DNA of 64,000 nucleotides from Botrytis cinerea B05.10 (lineage: Eukaryota > Ascomycota > Leotiomycetes > Helotiales > Sclerotiniaceae): contig NC_037310.1 in the NCBI RefSeq assembly GCF_000143535.2, positions 1,426,001-1,490,000 of the forward strand, written 5' to 3'. The translations under genes and the position numbers were made by a program. The notes below the pieces were generated by a model. That model saw nothing but the letters and a program-made list of their open reading frames with translations, was not told the origin of the DNA and did not search any database. This document shows, in pieces, positions 46,409-56,317 of this stretch. Position 1 is the stretch's first letter; every line of letters begins with the position of its first letter.

Positions 46409-47167
46409 GATTCCAATGTTTGAGGGGATTGATTTTGATTTTCGAGACGAAAAATTGGAATAACAGATGGCTGAGCCAGATGTGCTTTGAGGTCAAGTTA
46501 GCTAATGGTCATCTAAACCCACGTTTTTCAAATGAAAAATATGGGAACACGATAAATAGCATACATACTGATCTCTGTATTTCTATTGCGTCGGCAGGAA
46601 TTGGCCTGAAGGTTGGATCTTGTTGTTATGTGTGACATTAGGAGGAAGGAAAGAACGGACTCGCTACTGTGTGTGACGAACCATTCAGCAATAAAATGCT
46701 GTGATTGTCAAAATTCAATTTTTGATATGGATTCATGATTCGATTGTTCGGATGAATCAAAGACACAGAAGATGAACTATCAGAAGACGGTAGCCCCAAG
46801 AAAGCGCAAGCCCCTTATACAAGGCCTAGCCAAGCACTCTTTCGATGAATTCTCTCGTTATCCCATGGTATATCATAACCTAGATCACTATCCTCATCGA
46901 TACGCACAGGAAAGTTTTGACACTAATACTATCGATCAGACATACATTTGGAGGTTCACACGGTATGAGTTATGCCTCGAAATTCAAACCAATTATTATG
47001 AAGAAAATTTCCATTCCAGGACTCTACCGAAAGAGGCTCGCGCCCGATATCTATTAGTGTAAGGTTCTGTCAGAGAAGGATTGAAAACTCTGACTGGTCA
47101 AATTCCATACAGCAGAGAGTCCCATCGCATATTAATGTGCTGAAATGGGTGTCCAAAATGACATAAC
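46409..47167. other. Spacer with a short unassigned frame
   Basis: A 96-codon plus frame (46772-47062) encodes a tyrosine/histidine-rich peptide without known domain. It may be a small gene but nothing supports it. No other feature seen. Confidence 0.35.
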
Positions 47168-48319
47168 TCAAGCCAGTGAGTGTTCGATGAGCTTCTTATA
47201 ACCGCCCACAGCCTCCTCAAGGTCAGAGATCTTCAAGTGCTCGTGATCGGAATGAGCGACCAAGATATCTCCCGGCCCATACAAGTACCTCTTATGGTCT
47301 CCTTTCAAGTTTGGAACATCAGTACCGTAGTTGACTGTGATGGTTTCAAAGCCTTCCACATCACTATCGCAATGCACGGGTCCATAACCCTGAGTGAATT
47401 CAACTTCCAAATCCTGCCCCGTCTTTTCTATTGTATCTAGAACCGACTTTCTTAATTCCTCTGGAGTACCAGCAGCAATTCTAATAGCGATTTTGGCCAT
47501 CGCGTCTTCCGCAATAACATTCGCCGCGACACCTCCATCAACTCTTCCGATATTGAGCGTAGTATTTCCATACTTCTCGCTCCACGGCAAATCCATTCTA
47601 CCTAGCTCGTACAGCGCGGGTATTAACATCGAATTAGCATTCCTCCCCAGCGATGGATATCCCGAATGCCCAGCCTTTCCCTTTGCAGTAATGTGTACGC
47701 TCATTATCCCTTTGTGTCCAGCCGCCAACTTTAGTTCCGTAGGTTCGCCGAAAATAACGGTTTCCCAAGAAAGACCCAGGTTGTTGGCCTCCCCCATACC
47801 GGCCCCAAACGTTTCCTCGCCCACCACATATAAAAGCGCAACATCCCCTTCGTGAATATTGCCGGCCGCAATAAGGTCTTGATACGCAGTAATTTGCGCC
47901 GCAACACTCGCCTTCGCGTCTACACTTCCTCTGCCCCATATTTCATCGCCTCTTCTTTCGTATGGCCAAAAAGGTGGCACAGTATCGATATGCGACGTTA
48001 CCAATGTTCTCGTTTGTCTCTTGTCTCCGATATATGCTAGAACATTCTGGCGCTTCTTTCCCGACGGCGACGATGACGATTCGACCAATTCGACATCTTG
48101 TATCTCTACGGTAAGATTCTGTTTCTTCAGATAAGAAATCAGGAATGCGCCAACATCATGTTCATTCCCTGAAATGGATCCAATCTCGACAAGGGATTTG
48201 TGAAGTTCGAGGAGGCTCAGAGAGCCCGAGGACGATTCATCGATAATTGGAGTCTGCGAATCAAAAGAATGGGCCGCATTTACCAGGAGAAGGAGTGGGG
48301 AAAAATTGAGAAGCCTCAT
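47168..48319 (-). CDS. Secreted M20 family metallopeptidase (carboxypeptidase-like)
   Basis: One exon encodes 383 residues with a signal peptide (MRLLNFSPLLLLVNAAHS, cleavage near 18). The M20A zinc-peptidase pattern is complete: H110 in TSHIDTVPPF, bridging D134 in WGRGSVDAKAS, catalytic GEE at 167-169, E192 in FGEPTELK, and the last histidine in VAHSDHEHLK near the C-terminus. The lid/dimerisation domain begins around HSGYPSLGRNANSML. The enzyme should cleave peptides or acyl-amino acids outside the cell, in the manner of fungal carboxypeptidases related to PM20D1. Length fits the family. Signals for N-glycosylation (NLT, NTT) are present. Confidence 0.9.
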   Translation of the reverse strand: MRLLNFSPLLLLVNAAHSFDSQTPIIDESSSGSLSLLELHKSLVEIGSISGNEHDVGAFLISYLKKQNLTVEIQDVELVESSSSPSGKKRQNVLAYIGDKRQTRTLVTSHIDTVPPFWPYERRGDEIWGRGSVDAKASVAAQITAYQDLIAAGNIHEGDVALLYVVGEETFGAGMGEANNLGLSWETVIFGEPTELKLAAGHKGIMSVHITAKGKAGHSGYPSLGRNANSMLIPALYELGRMDLPWSEKYGNTTLNIGRVDGGVAANVIAEDAMAKIAIRIAAGTPEELRKSVLDTIEKTGQDLEVEFTQGYGPVHCDSDVEGFETITVNYGTDVPNLKGDHKRYLYGPGDILVAHSDHEHLKISDLEEAVGGYKKLIEHSLA

Positions 48320-48632
48320 ATTGAATGTGGTTGTATTTTAATGAGGTTGAAAGAGCTTTGGACGAGAGCTCGAAGCTCATAGCTTCGGCGAATGACGTTA
48401 CGCGACCGAAAGCTCGGGTGTTTTGCCGATAAACAGCCGCCTGACGGAGTTTCAGGGGATCTGGTAAAGAAAAAACACTCCGAAGATAAGCTTGAAGATA
48501 GCTACACGTCAACAGAGAGCATGATACACTCAAGCCACTCTCTACTTGATACATTTGTCAAAGATAAGAACTTGGGTGGTATCATTAAAATAGTACTACA
48601 GAAACACCCAGCCAAGAATTACTACGCCGTTA
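48320..48632. other. Spacer between the M20 and prenyltransferase genes
   Basis: 313 bp containing the M20 promoter. No gene seen. Confidence 0.45.
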
Positions 48633-49979
48633 TTATGCCGCTATCTTAACACCCTCAAAAGCGTTTATTAGACTTTTCGGCGGACCTTCGTCCATTGCCA
48701 TCTTTTCTCCAAATTCGGGGCTATCTTCCCGTACTGTGAAACTGTATCCATGCACCCAATACGTCCTAGAAGGAACTAATGCAGCTTTCCTTAGCTCTTC
48801 TATGTTCTTCTTAGCATCCACACTGATACACAATGCGGAGTCGAGTTCCTTAATGCCAGGTTCTTTCAGTACTGCTAGAGCAGCAAGACCTAGATATGAG
48901 TGATAGATATCTGGTGGATCTCCAGGCGTTTTCCCAAAACCACCAATCATATGTTGTGTTTTCTCAAACAGGAATCTTCGGGATCCATCTCTGTTGATAA
49001 CATCGGAGCGACCGAGCATGCTCAAAGAACCCCCAACCCAAAAACAATAACAAGTATCAACCCGCTTATTGCACCGCCCATTGAAACCAACGAATGTAGA
49101 GTCGACATCCGGTACAAAGTGATGGTCCGATGTCGCTTCATTATGGCCATCTTCATCTCCTTCCTCTTCTTCGTTATACGATGTCTGCCTCAATGCCAGC
49201 CATCTGATAGTTTCCGGCAAGTTTGTGAGACCAGGTAAAGCGGGGTTTGCATTTGATGATTCGGTAGGTTGTGAAGAGGGGTATTTTGGCAGTCGATCGA
49301 GAAGGGACAAGGAGGCAATGGCACAATAGGTGTACCCAGCATGCGCCTCATGCTGCGCACTTTCTGAAATGCCCCCATCATATGTCTGCCCAGCTCTTAA
49401 ATGTCCCACCAATTTCTCCACGTCAATATCATCCTCTCCCCTCTCCTCATGCGCATCTCCAGTCAACATCCATCGAATCGCTGTAGCCACATAGCAATAT
49501 CTCATATCTGTCCCACCTTGTATTTTCCCATCTTCCGTAATGAATTCCCCAAAACTCCCATCGTCCCTCTGCAGTCGCTTCAGCCATCGCAAACACTCTT
49601 CCCTTTTCACATCCTTCAAGCCCCCCACAAAACCTAAACTCAAGATCGCAAAAAACGTCGCAGGTAAATTCGCAGGATCGATATCTCGTTTCCCATTCCC
49701 TACATCTGCATAATAAACATCAGGAAACCTATGATTAGTAGAACCGCAAAACCCCCCAAACGGATGTTGGCACTTCAGTATCCAAGCTCGTATAGCTCTG
49801 CGTTGCGAATCTGAAAACGTAGATGCGCCAACATTAAGTAAATCGAGAGCGGAAAGGATGAAGAAGCCAAGAGTCAAGCGCGAGGAATCTGTACTGGTAT
49901 ATACAGTAGGCAAGAGAGAATGTAAACATCTCTGCCAATACTTGATGTGTTTTGCGACCTCCAATTTAGCTTCTGCCAT
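48633..49979 (-). CDS. cdc43: Geranylgeranyltransferase type I beta subunit
   Basis: A single exon encodes 448 residues. The protein transfers geranylgeranyl groups to CaaX cysteines of Rho-type GTPases, together with an alpha subunit, in the cytosol. The alpha-alpha barrel repeats are visible: ILKCQHPFGGFCGSTNH, LKRLQRDDGSFGEFI, LRAGQTYDGGISE, THMIGGFGKTPGDPPDIYHSYLGLAAL-like. Zinc ligands can be placed as D and C in RVDTCYCFW and H in DIYHSYLGL. A Ser/Glu-rich insert lies between SSQPTESSN and EEEEGDEDGHNE. GGDPPDIYHS and NKRVDTCYCFWVGG favour the type I enzyme over farnesyltransferase. It is an essential housekeeping gene. Confidence 0.9.
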   Translation of the reverse strand: MAEAKLEVAKHIKYWQRCLHSLLPTVYTSTDSSRLTLGFFILSALDLLNVGASTFSDSQRRAIRAWILKCQHPFGGFCGSTNHRFPDVYYADVGNGKRDIDPANLPATFFAILSLGFVGGLKDVKREECLRWLKRLQRDDGSFGEFITEDGKIQGGTDMRYCYVATAIRWMLTGDAHEERGEDDIDVEKLVGHLRAGQTYDGGISESAQHEAHAGYTYCAIASLSLLDRLPKYPSSQPTESSNANPALPGLTNLPETIRWLALRQTSYNEEEEGDEDGHNEATSDHHFVPDVDSTFVGFNGRCNKRVDTCYCFWVGGSLSMLGRSDVINRDGSRRFLFEKTQHMIGGFGKTPGDPPDIYHSYLGLAALAVLKEPGIKELDSALCISVDAKKNIEELRKAALVPSRTYWVHGYSFTVREDSPEFGEKMAMDEGPPKSLINAFEGVKIAA

Positions 49980-50609
49980 TTTGACAATCTTGCTTGATGG
50001 CAGACAAGCTCAAAGTTGTCTATCCCTCATCTGATACTTTCAGGGGTCACAGTTCAAAACATGGATGTAGCTCGGGACACTCACATAATGCGTCGTGTTG
50101 ACACAGGCCCCTCTCAACGGATTTTGGTGATTGCTGACCAAGCAGAAGTCGATCAAAAATGCCAAGATTTTCACCACGAAACCCCTTAGAAAACGCTTTC
50201 TTTATTTTGCTATAGAACAGCTACAAGTATTCTTAGGATGATATGGTATTGACATATTGAGATGATTATAAGCCTTTGAATGACTCTAGCTAGATTTGAC
50301 ATGAGAATATTGACTGGTTGATTAATAATCGAATTCTGAAAGAGCACACAATCATGGATGTACATGATTCCATTCAGCATACGAAAGCTTGCATATATAA
50401 GCAAGTGTCTTATTTATAGGCATTACCCCTGCTTCGGAAACGGATTAATCACAACGCCTAAATAAAGCATTCAGGGTAGCATCTAGCCTTATAGCTCTAA
50501 AGAATAGGTATGATCTCTCGACCAAAAATATCCAGCTCATCCAAAGTCACTCTTTCCACACCATTCCCCCTTTCCATCCATCTCTACAACACAGCAACAT
50601 ATTTTCAAC
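49980..50609. promoter_or_regulatory. Divergent promoter region of cdc43 and the ILM1 gene
   Basis: This 630-bp region separates two divergent starts. A 64-codon minus frame (50404-50210) has no domain. No clear TATA box was seen. The 60 bp before 50610 are CT-rich, as usual for fungal leaders. Confidence 0.4.
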
Positions 50610-51279
50610 ATGGGGATCATTTCCGGCGCGACAATCATATCCTCTCTCTCCCTCCTCCACATCACCCTCGCATTCTTTTTCATCACCAGCCCGGTGACCA
50701 TTGCTCAGCAGTCGCTGGTCTTCATTTTGGGTGAATCGATGGGTTTGGTAGGTTTTTCGAGTTCTCCATATCTGCGATGCCATGAGGTATATTCATACAT
50801 ATAATATATACTAACACATCTATACAACAGCCCTACGAGCGTTCCTTCGACCGCCAATCCGCACCGATAGCCTTTCTCGGAATAATATTCCTCTTCCTCG
50901 GCATCACAGACCTAGTAGCTATATCCATGCCGGAAGAAGTATCCCAATACCACTGGGGAGTCCAAGGTTTGTCATCCGCCTTCTTCATCCAAGCCGAAAC
51001 CCAAAACTAACTCTTTCCGCAGCTCCCATCCGATTTTCCTTCTCTGCGGCCATAGCACTCTATTCTTGGCTTTCCTCGTCCGCCTCCCCTATGTTCGCAT
51101 CTCGCAGCTCTCATCACGCCGGTGGTTGGGGCGAGGGTCTTCAGAATCGTATCGTTTTTACATGGGGATTTATCGAAATGATTGCTTGGTTTTGGGTTTT
51201 TGTTACTTTGAGAGAGGAGAGACAGCAGATTGCTCTTAAGAAAGCGCAGAAAAAGGCTGCCGAGGAAGATATGATGTGA
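50610..51279 (+). CDS. ilm1: ILM1 family membrane protein (increased loss of mitochondrial DNA)
   Basis: Three exons (50610-50747, 50831-50966, 51023-51279) join in phases 0 and 1, giving 176 residues. Four hydrophobic segments are seen: about residues 5-25, 28-46, 58-77 and 135-155. The text MGIISGATIISSLSLLHITLAFF, LVFILGESMGLPYERSFDRQS, FLGIIFLFLGITDL and NRIVFTWGFIEMIAWFWVFVTLREER fits the fungal Ilm1 family, a conserved ER-type membrane protein; loss of it in yeast destabilises mitochondrial DNA. The C-terminus is lysine-rich (KKAQKKAAEED), fitting a cytosolic ER-retention-like tail. It ends 252 bp from the convergent NAA25 gene. Confidence 0.85.
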
Positions 51280-51531
51280 TGAATTTGATGTGCTCATCTG
51301 AGGATAGAATCTTATATGATATTTAACCCACCTAAATATAAGCATAACCTCAATACCAATATCTGTTTGAGGAAATGGTTGAGACATGCATGAATATTAT
51401 TTGAGAAGAGAGAGGGTTGTGGGAAGATGAGTTATTGTGATGCCTTTCTATATCTCACCGAAGTGATGTTCTACTGTATATTGGAGCCCCTAACATCTAT
51501 CTGCATCCTCGCCCGTTTTTGATACTTTCCC

Positions 51532-54500
51532 CTATACTTTCAACAAACCCAGTCCAGTAACCGAGTCCCTCCACCCCTCTACCATACATCCAGCCCACTC
51601 TTCCATGAAATTCTCTCCCGCCAAACTTCTCAACTGCTCCCCTGAATCTCCCACCTCCATACTTTCCAACACCCGATCAATCCACCCACTTTCATCCATT
51701 CCACTCTTAATCTCCTTCGACTTCTGAACCACTGCCTCCATTACCGATTTTGCGCTTTCCGCCAAAAGCTTGCTCTGGTCTATCTGAGACTTATGAGCCT
51801 TAACATCTTTATGCGCAAGGAATTTCGTAGCACTAATGATAACAGATGCAAGGTCATAAGCGGTGTAGAGTGTATGAAGAGTATTCCATAGAGCAGGGGT
51901 TACATTCTGCCCTTCTCTGATAAAAGAGAGATGCTGTTCTAGTTTTGCGCATAGACATTTGTTGGAGGTTTCGAGCGAGGCTTGAAAATCTGCAGCTGAT
52001 GATGCGGTAGGGTCGCAGGCTTTGGTTATGATGGAAGCGAGATTGCTGTATGCTTCAAGTGCTGAGGCTTCAGGGCGTGTTAAGAAGGATTCATCTGAGT
52101 TGGTTCTGATCAACTTTTCTTGTTTTTGGAGTTCGGTGGATATCTGAAGAATCTTCTCTCTGAAGGAGGCAAGATTGATGGGAGTGGATGTGACATCAGA
52201 GTTTATTGTGGAGATTAATTTCTCGACAAGCAAGTCACCACGGCTTCGGTTGCTCTGGATGGAATTAGCAGGGTGCAGACGGTATTATGATTGCAAACTC
52301 ACAGATGGACCAGGTGCAAACCGGGTAGACTTTTCAAGTCCTGTTCCCAAAGTAGACTCATAATCAGGGAATGAAGTATAGTCGCTGGAATCAGAGAAAA
52401 TTTCCAACATCTCTGGGTTTTTAGCTAGTCGTATGTTAGACGTATCTCGACTATATCAAATTGGTAGGGCAGACTTACGAAGAATGCTAAAAACATCCGA
52501 AGGCGCATTTTGCTTCAAGAGTCGCGAAATCTTTGTGGTCTCAACGGCAGAAGATACTGCCGATAATGTGTTGGTGATAATTTCAGAAAACTCTTGGAAT
52601 TGGAATATTGTGTTGTAGCTTCCATGCTCAAATGCTTTCCAGGTGTTATTTGACACTTGGTGACGGCAATTTCCGTACATCTTTCTCTGCTTTTTAAGGT
52701 GATCTACAGGCTTGAGATTTTCAGAAGACCCATCTGGGGCAGAAGGGAATGGATGTGGGTGCATAGATGAGATCCTATCCAGTACACTGTACCCTAGAGT
52801 ATCAAGCTGTATCTGCTTCAAACTCAGGTGGAGGTATGCTTTCATAGCTTGTTGGCCGCAGCCGAGAGAAGAGTATATTCTGACTAGAATGAGTGAGAAA
52901 TCGGAGTTGGATTTAGACTGTGACCAGCCATATTCGAGACACGCAGCTGCTTGCAAGGCATACGCGATTTGTTTGCCTTTTAGAGATCCATCAGTATCAC
53001 TGGAGTCTGAAAGAGCGAGTTTAATCAAGCACATTGCTGCCAATGTGCAGAAATCATCGGCAGGATGTCTGTCTGTAGGGAGAAGGGACTTAGAAATCTT
53101 CCCGTTGTCATTCATTGCAGATGTGTAAGCGGCAATAGAATCTTTAGAGAGTTGCTCGAGGCAGACTTCACAGTATACCCCGCAAGGATTGGAGCAGTAT
53201 GTGCAAGTAAATGATCGTTCACTGGTTTTATGTAGAGGGCTTGAACGACGTTCGTGTTCGGAGATACTACTCACGATGAGGTGAGTCAATTTGTGTAAAT
53301 TAACACATCTCGTCATATCGTTTGCGTTCTCGAACTATATCAGAGGTTAGAATATCATAAGCAGATTGAAATTTCAGTGGGTAGCATACTTCGTTCTTAG
53401 TAACCGATAAGGCCGTGAATTGAGAATCCAAATCGTCTTTCTTTGCCTTTTTGCCAAATTGAATTCCATTCCTGAGAATATCGAGTAGCTTGTTTCGCTC
53501 CTCTTTCTGTGATAGTTCTACATAAGGTCTGAGATCGCTAAAGGCTGTGGTAGCATCTCCAAATTCTTGCAAATATTTGACGATTGCAGTCACCCGAGGG
53601 TAATTTTCTACATCTGATCCCGATGACTCAGTAGCAAATGGAGTAGAAGAACTCTTGAAGGTAAACTCAAGCCATGCTAGAGATGCATTTCTTCTCCATG
53701 TTTTGTCAATTCCAGAAGTGGGGTCCAGATGCGCTGCAATTTCTGTCGAGACACTATCAATAGCACTGGTTTTGTAAGTTCTTGTCCTATATCTTGATTT
53801 CACAGTACTTACGAGGGGGTTTGCAAAGAAAGAGCAGAGTGTAGGTACGCTTGCCACACGGCCCAATCGGCCATTCTAGCCTCGACGATCTGACCGCGTT
53901 CATCCTTTGTGCGGGAACGTTTAAGAAGACCACCAGTTGTGTCAAAAAGCTGTTGCCAGTGCTCAGATGTTTGCATAAGCTCTAATTTATTTCTCCATAA
54001 TTCCCAATCGCCTTTGGCAACTATTGACTCGGGTCCAAGAGAAGGCTCATTTAGATAATTCAACTGGTCTTCCAATTTGCCATGTGCAGCAGTAATTCGT
54101 TGTAAAAGTAACAGCTCCTGCGGTGTATGTATCGCACGGGTCGGAAGAGGCTTTGATTTCTGAAATCACCGGATTGGTTAATATCACTGATTCTGGCCGA
54201 GACAAGAATACATACATCTGCTTGTATTGTAGCTGTAGCAAGCTTACTAATCTGTCCATAAGCCAATCGGCCCCATAAAGTTCTCTTTTCAATAGGAAGA
54301 TCGCTCGAAATCTGGTAACAAGTAAGCAAAACGCTTTAGACGACGCTCCTCGTCCAATACAGTCACTCACAGATCTAAGGAACAAAGAGGAGATGTTCCA
54401 GAAAACATATTGGTGTTTACCTGGGAATGTCTTTTCAAGACTGCTTGCAATCTACCAAGCATTTGTTAGTATTCCACAGTGGCATCAGTGGGAGCTTGAA

Positions 54501-55026
54501 ATACCTGCTGAGCATGTTCCCAATCGCGTTCCGACAAACAGGCCTTGAACGATTTCAACCCAGAATCTTCTTGCTTGGGATATGCTTTGACGCTTTGCCA
54601 TCGCAACTCACCAATCGTCCTGGCCCAGATCGATCCAGCTTCTGGAACGGCATTGACCAAAGCATCATCGTAGAGATCTATATCCTCCTGATCCGTAATG
54701 ACAACTTTCTTAGCGACCAAATCTTCGAGATGAGGAAGTACGACATCCCTCTCCGATTGAGTAGATGAACGTGATCTAATATAAATCTTGAATGCCTAGA
54801 AACTTGCTTAGCTATATTTGTGGGATGGAAGAATTTCTCGGTCACGTGAGAGAGATATTTAGTAGTGATTTTTCACCATTTACACATCACATACCTCTAA
54901 ATGAGGAGTCCGCTTTTTGGCCAACCTCTTGTCGACTAACTTCAGCGCTTGCTTGAAATTGCCGGCTTCGACAGCATTCCAAATAGGGACATCTTGACGA
55001 TCATTGAGTAACTTATCAGCCATCAT
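51532..55026 (-). CDS. mdm20: NatB N-terminal acetyltransferase auxiliary subunit (NAA25/Mdm20)
   Basis: Nine exons join in frame: 55026-54895, 54795-54505, 54451-54371, 54311-54217 (96 nt, or to 54216), 54159-53813, 53765-53390, 53334-52479, 52424-52303, 52254-51532, giving about 1007 residues. Introns are 47-99 nt. NAA25 is the ribosome-anchoring, TPR-rich partner of the catalytic NAA20 subunit, which acetylates Met-Asp, Met-Glu and Met-Asn N-termini. The start DVPIWNAVEAGNFKQALKLVDKRLAKKR is the first TPR-like hairpin. GDWELWRNKLEL and AWLEF are typical of the superhelix. A Cys-rich segment, CTYCSNPCGVYCEVC, is conserved in fungal members. Acceptance of a GTAAAC at 54420 as a donor would create a stop, so that exon is read through to 54371. 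The start could equally be the adjacent ATG at 55023. Confidence 0.85.
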
Positions 55027-55743
55027 TCGAATGTTACCAGGTATAGACCGAGAAAGGGATATGCCGGATGTGATAGATAAGTAGCTAGTTAAGTATCTCT
55101 AAAGTTGTTTGATTAGATATATGCAGCTGTTGTGGCTTGTCATCGAGATGCCGGACTGGAAACAATCAGAGTCTTCAGCAAGTCAATCAATATTGGTGAA
55201 TATAATTTTTTTAAAGTTGCATCATTGAATTTGACTAGCGAGGAAAGGGAAGAACACCAAATTTGTTAGCTCTCTCTCCTATGCCATCCATTGTCTCATA
55301 GATTATATCGACCCACGATGAGAACATGAGTGAAAGTCCAAACAATGTACGAACAAGAATAGGAAGATATGTATCTAGTATGGCGTTTCATTATATGTTT
55401 TGTGGTATTGAGTGAAGATTCATATGCTGTTGCATTACATGTCTAGGTAGCTACTAGGTAATTATTACTGGCGCAAGTCTTGAAACCCTGACAGCGATGG
55501 GTAGCAGTCGTCGTACATAAGTATTCCGCATACATTGGCTCGTATGCTTTAATAAATCTCTTTCAATCAATGCAGAGTCCATTATGAGCACCAACGAATT
55601 GAGCAAACAGTTTTTATTTTGCTGACCAGAATGATACTTTTGGGTTGTAGGATAAGGCCCCCTTGCCAATGACTTTTGTCTCTAATGCCTTCCCTCCCCG
55701 CAAAGTTGACACATCACATTTCTATCATACACATTCCGTTTCC
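55027..55743. other. Upstream region of the NAA25 gene and 3' side of COX23
   Basis: 717 bp with no gene recognised. A 71-codon minus frame (55669-55454) has no domain. Confidence 0.45.
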
Positions 55744-56317
55744 TCACGAGGAAAACCACCCCGCTTTCCTTTTGGCTTCCTTTCGTTGCTCGATCTAGAA
55801 CCATATCAGTATGCGGTTAGCTGGCCACAATAGAAGGATCGATGCATACCCATTGCTTCTTGCAATCTCGATATGCTCTGTCAATCATTAGTCCACACTC
55901 CTGATGTATGAGACGTCCAAAAGCTGTAATGAACCTCCAAGAGCCCGTGTATAGTGTGCTGCCATTCCTTGCTGTTTGTTGTTCATTGGGCACTGGGTAT
56001 CAAGGGTCCACATAAGGCTGATCTACCATCCGGTACTTTCTATCTTCTTCATCCTAGATTCTGGGGACAAGCTTACTGAAAATAGTCCGTACACATGTCT
56101 CTATCACCTCCGTTTCGAGCCAAACATTTCAGACTTCTTGAAGCTGCTTCTTGACAAGGGTCAAAGTATTCTCCAGGGCGTTTACTTTGCAGCAAAAATC
56201 AGCATCTTGAACCCCTTCGCCACAATTTGAGGGGGATGAGACGGCTTATCAATACCTTTCAAATTTTTGACTCGTCTCTTTATCCCATGGATTATCTGCA
56301 GGTTTGTCCGACGCCAT
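55744..56317 (-). CDS. cox23: COX23, twin CX9C mitochondrial protein
   Basis: Four very short exons (56317-56256, 56184-56077, 55877-55850, 55794-55744) join in consistent phase to 82 residues. Introns are 71, 199 and 55 nt. The CHCH signature is complete: [11 protein letters not shown] and CTDYFQAYRDC are both C-x9-C, separated by about a dozen residues. The protein begins [19 protein letters not shown] and ends [15 protein letters not shown]23 works in the mitochondrial intermembrane space in copper delivery to cytochrome c oxidase, imported and oxidised by Mia40. Because no exon is longer than 108 nt, the gene is invisible as an open frame. The 199-nt second intron is unusually long for this window. 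Confidence 0.85.

Noticed and set aside
46772..47062. 96-codon frame as a real gene
   Set aside because: No domain, no clear promoter, no introns or conserved motif. It was mentioned only as part of the spacer.
47394..47855. 153-codon plus frame opposite the M20 peptidase
   Set aside because: Shadow frame with no domain; the minus strand has all the peptidase motifs.
54371..54420. GTAAAC at 54420 as a splice donor in the NAA25 gene
   Set aside because: Using it leads to an early stop, while reading through to GTGAGT at 54370 gives a smooth family-like sequence.
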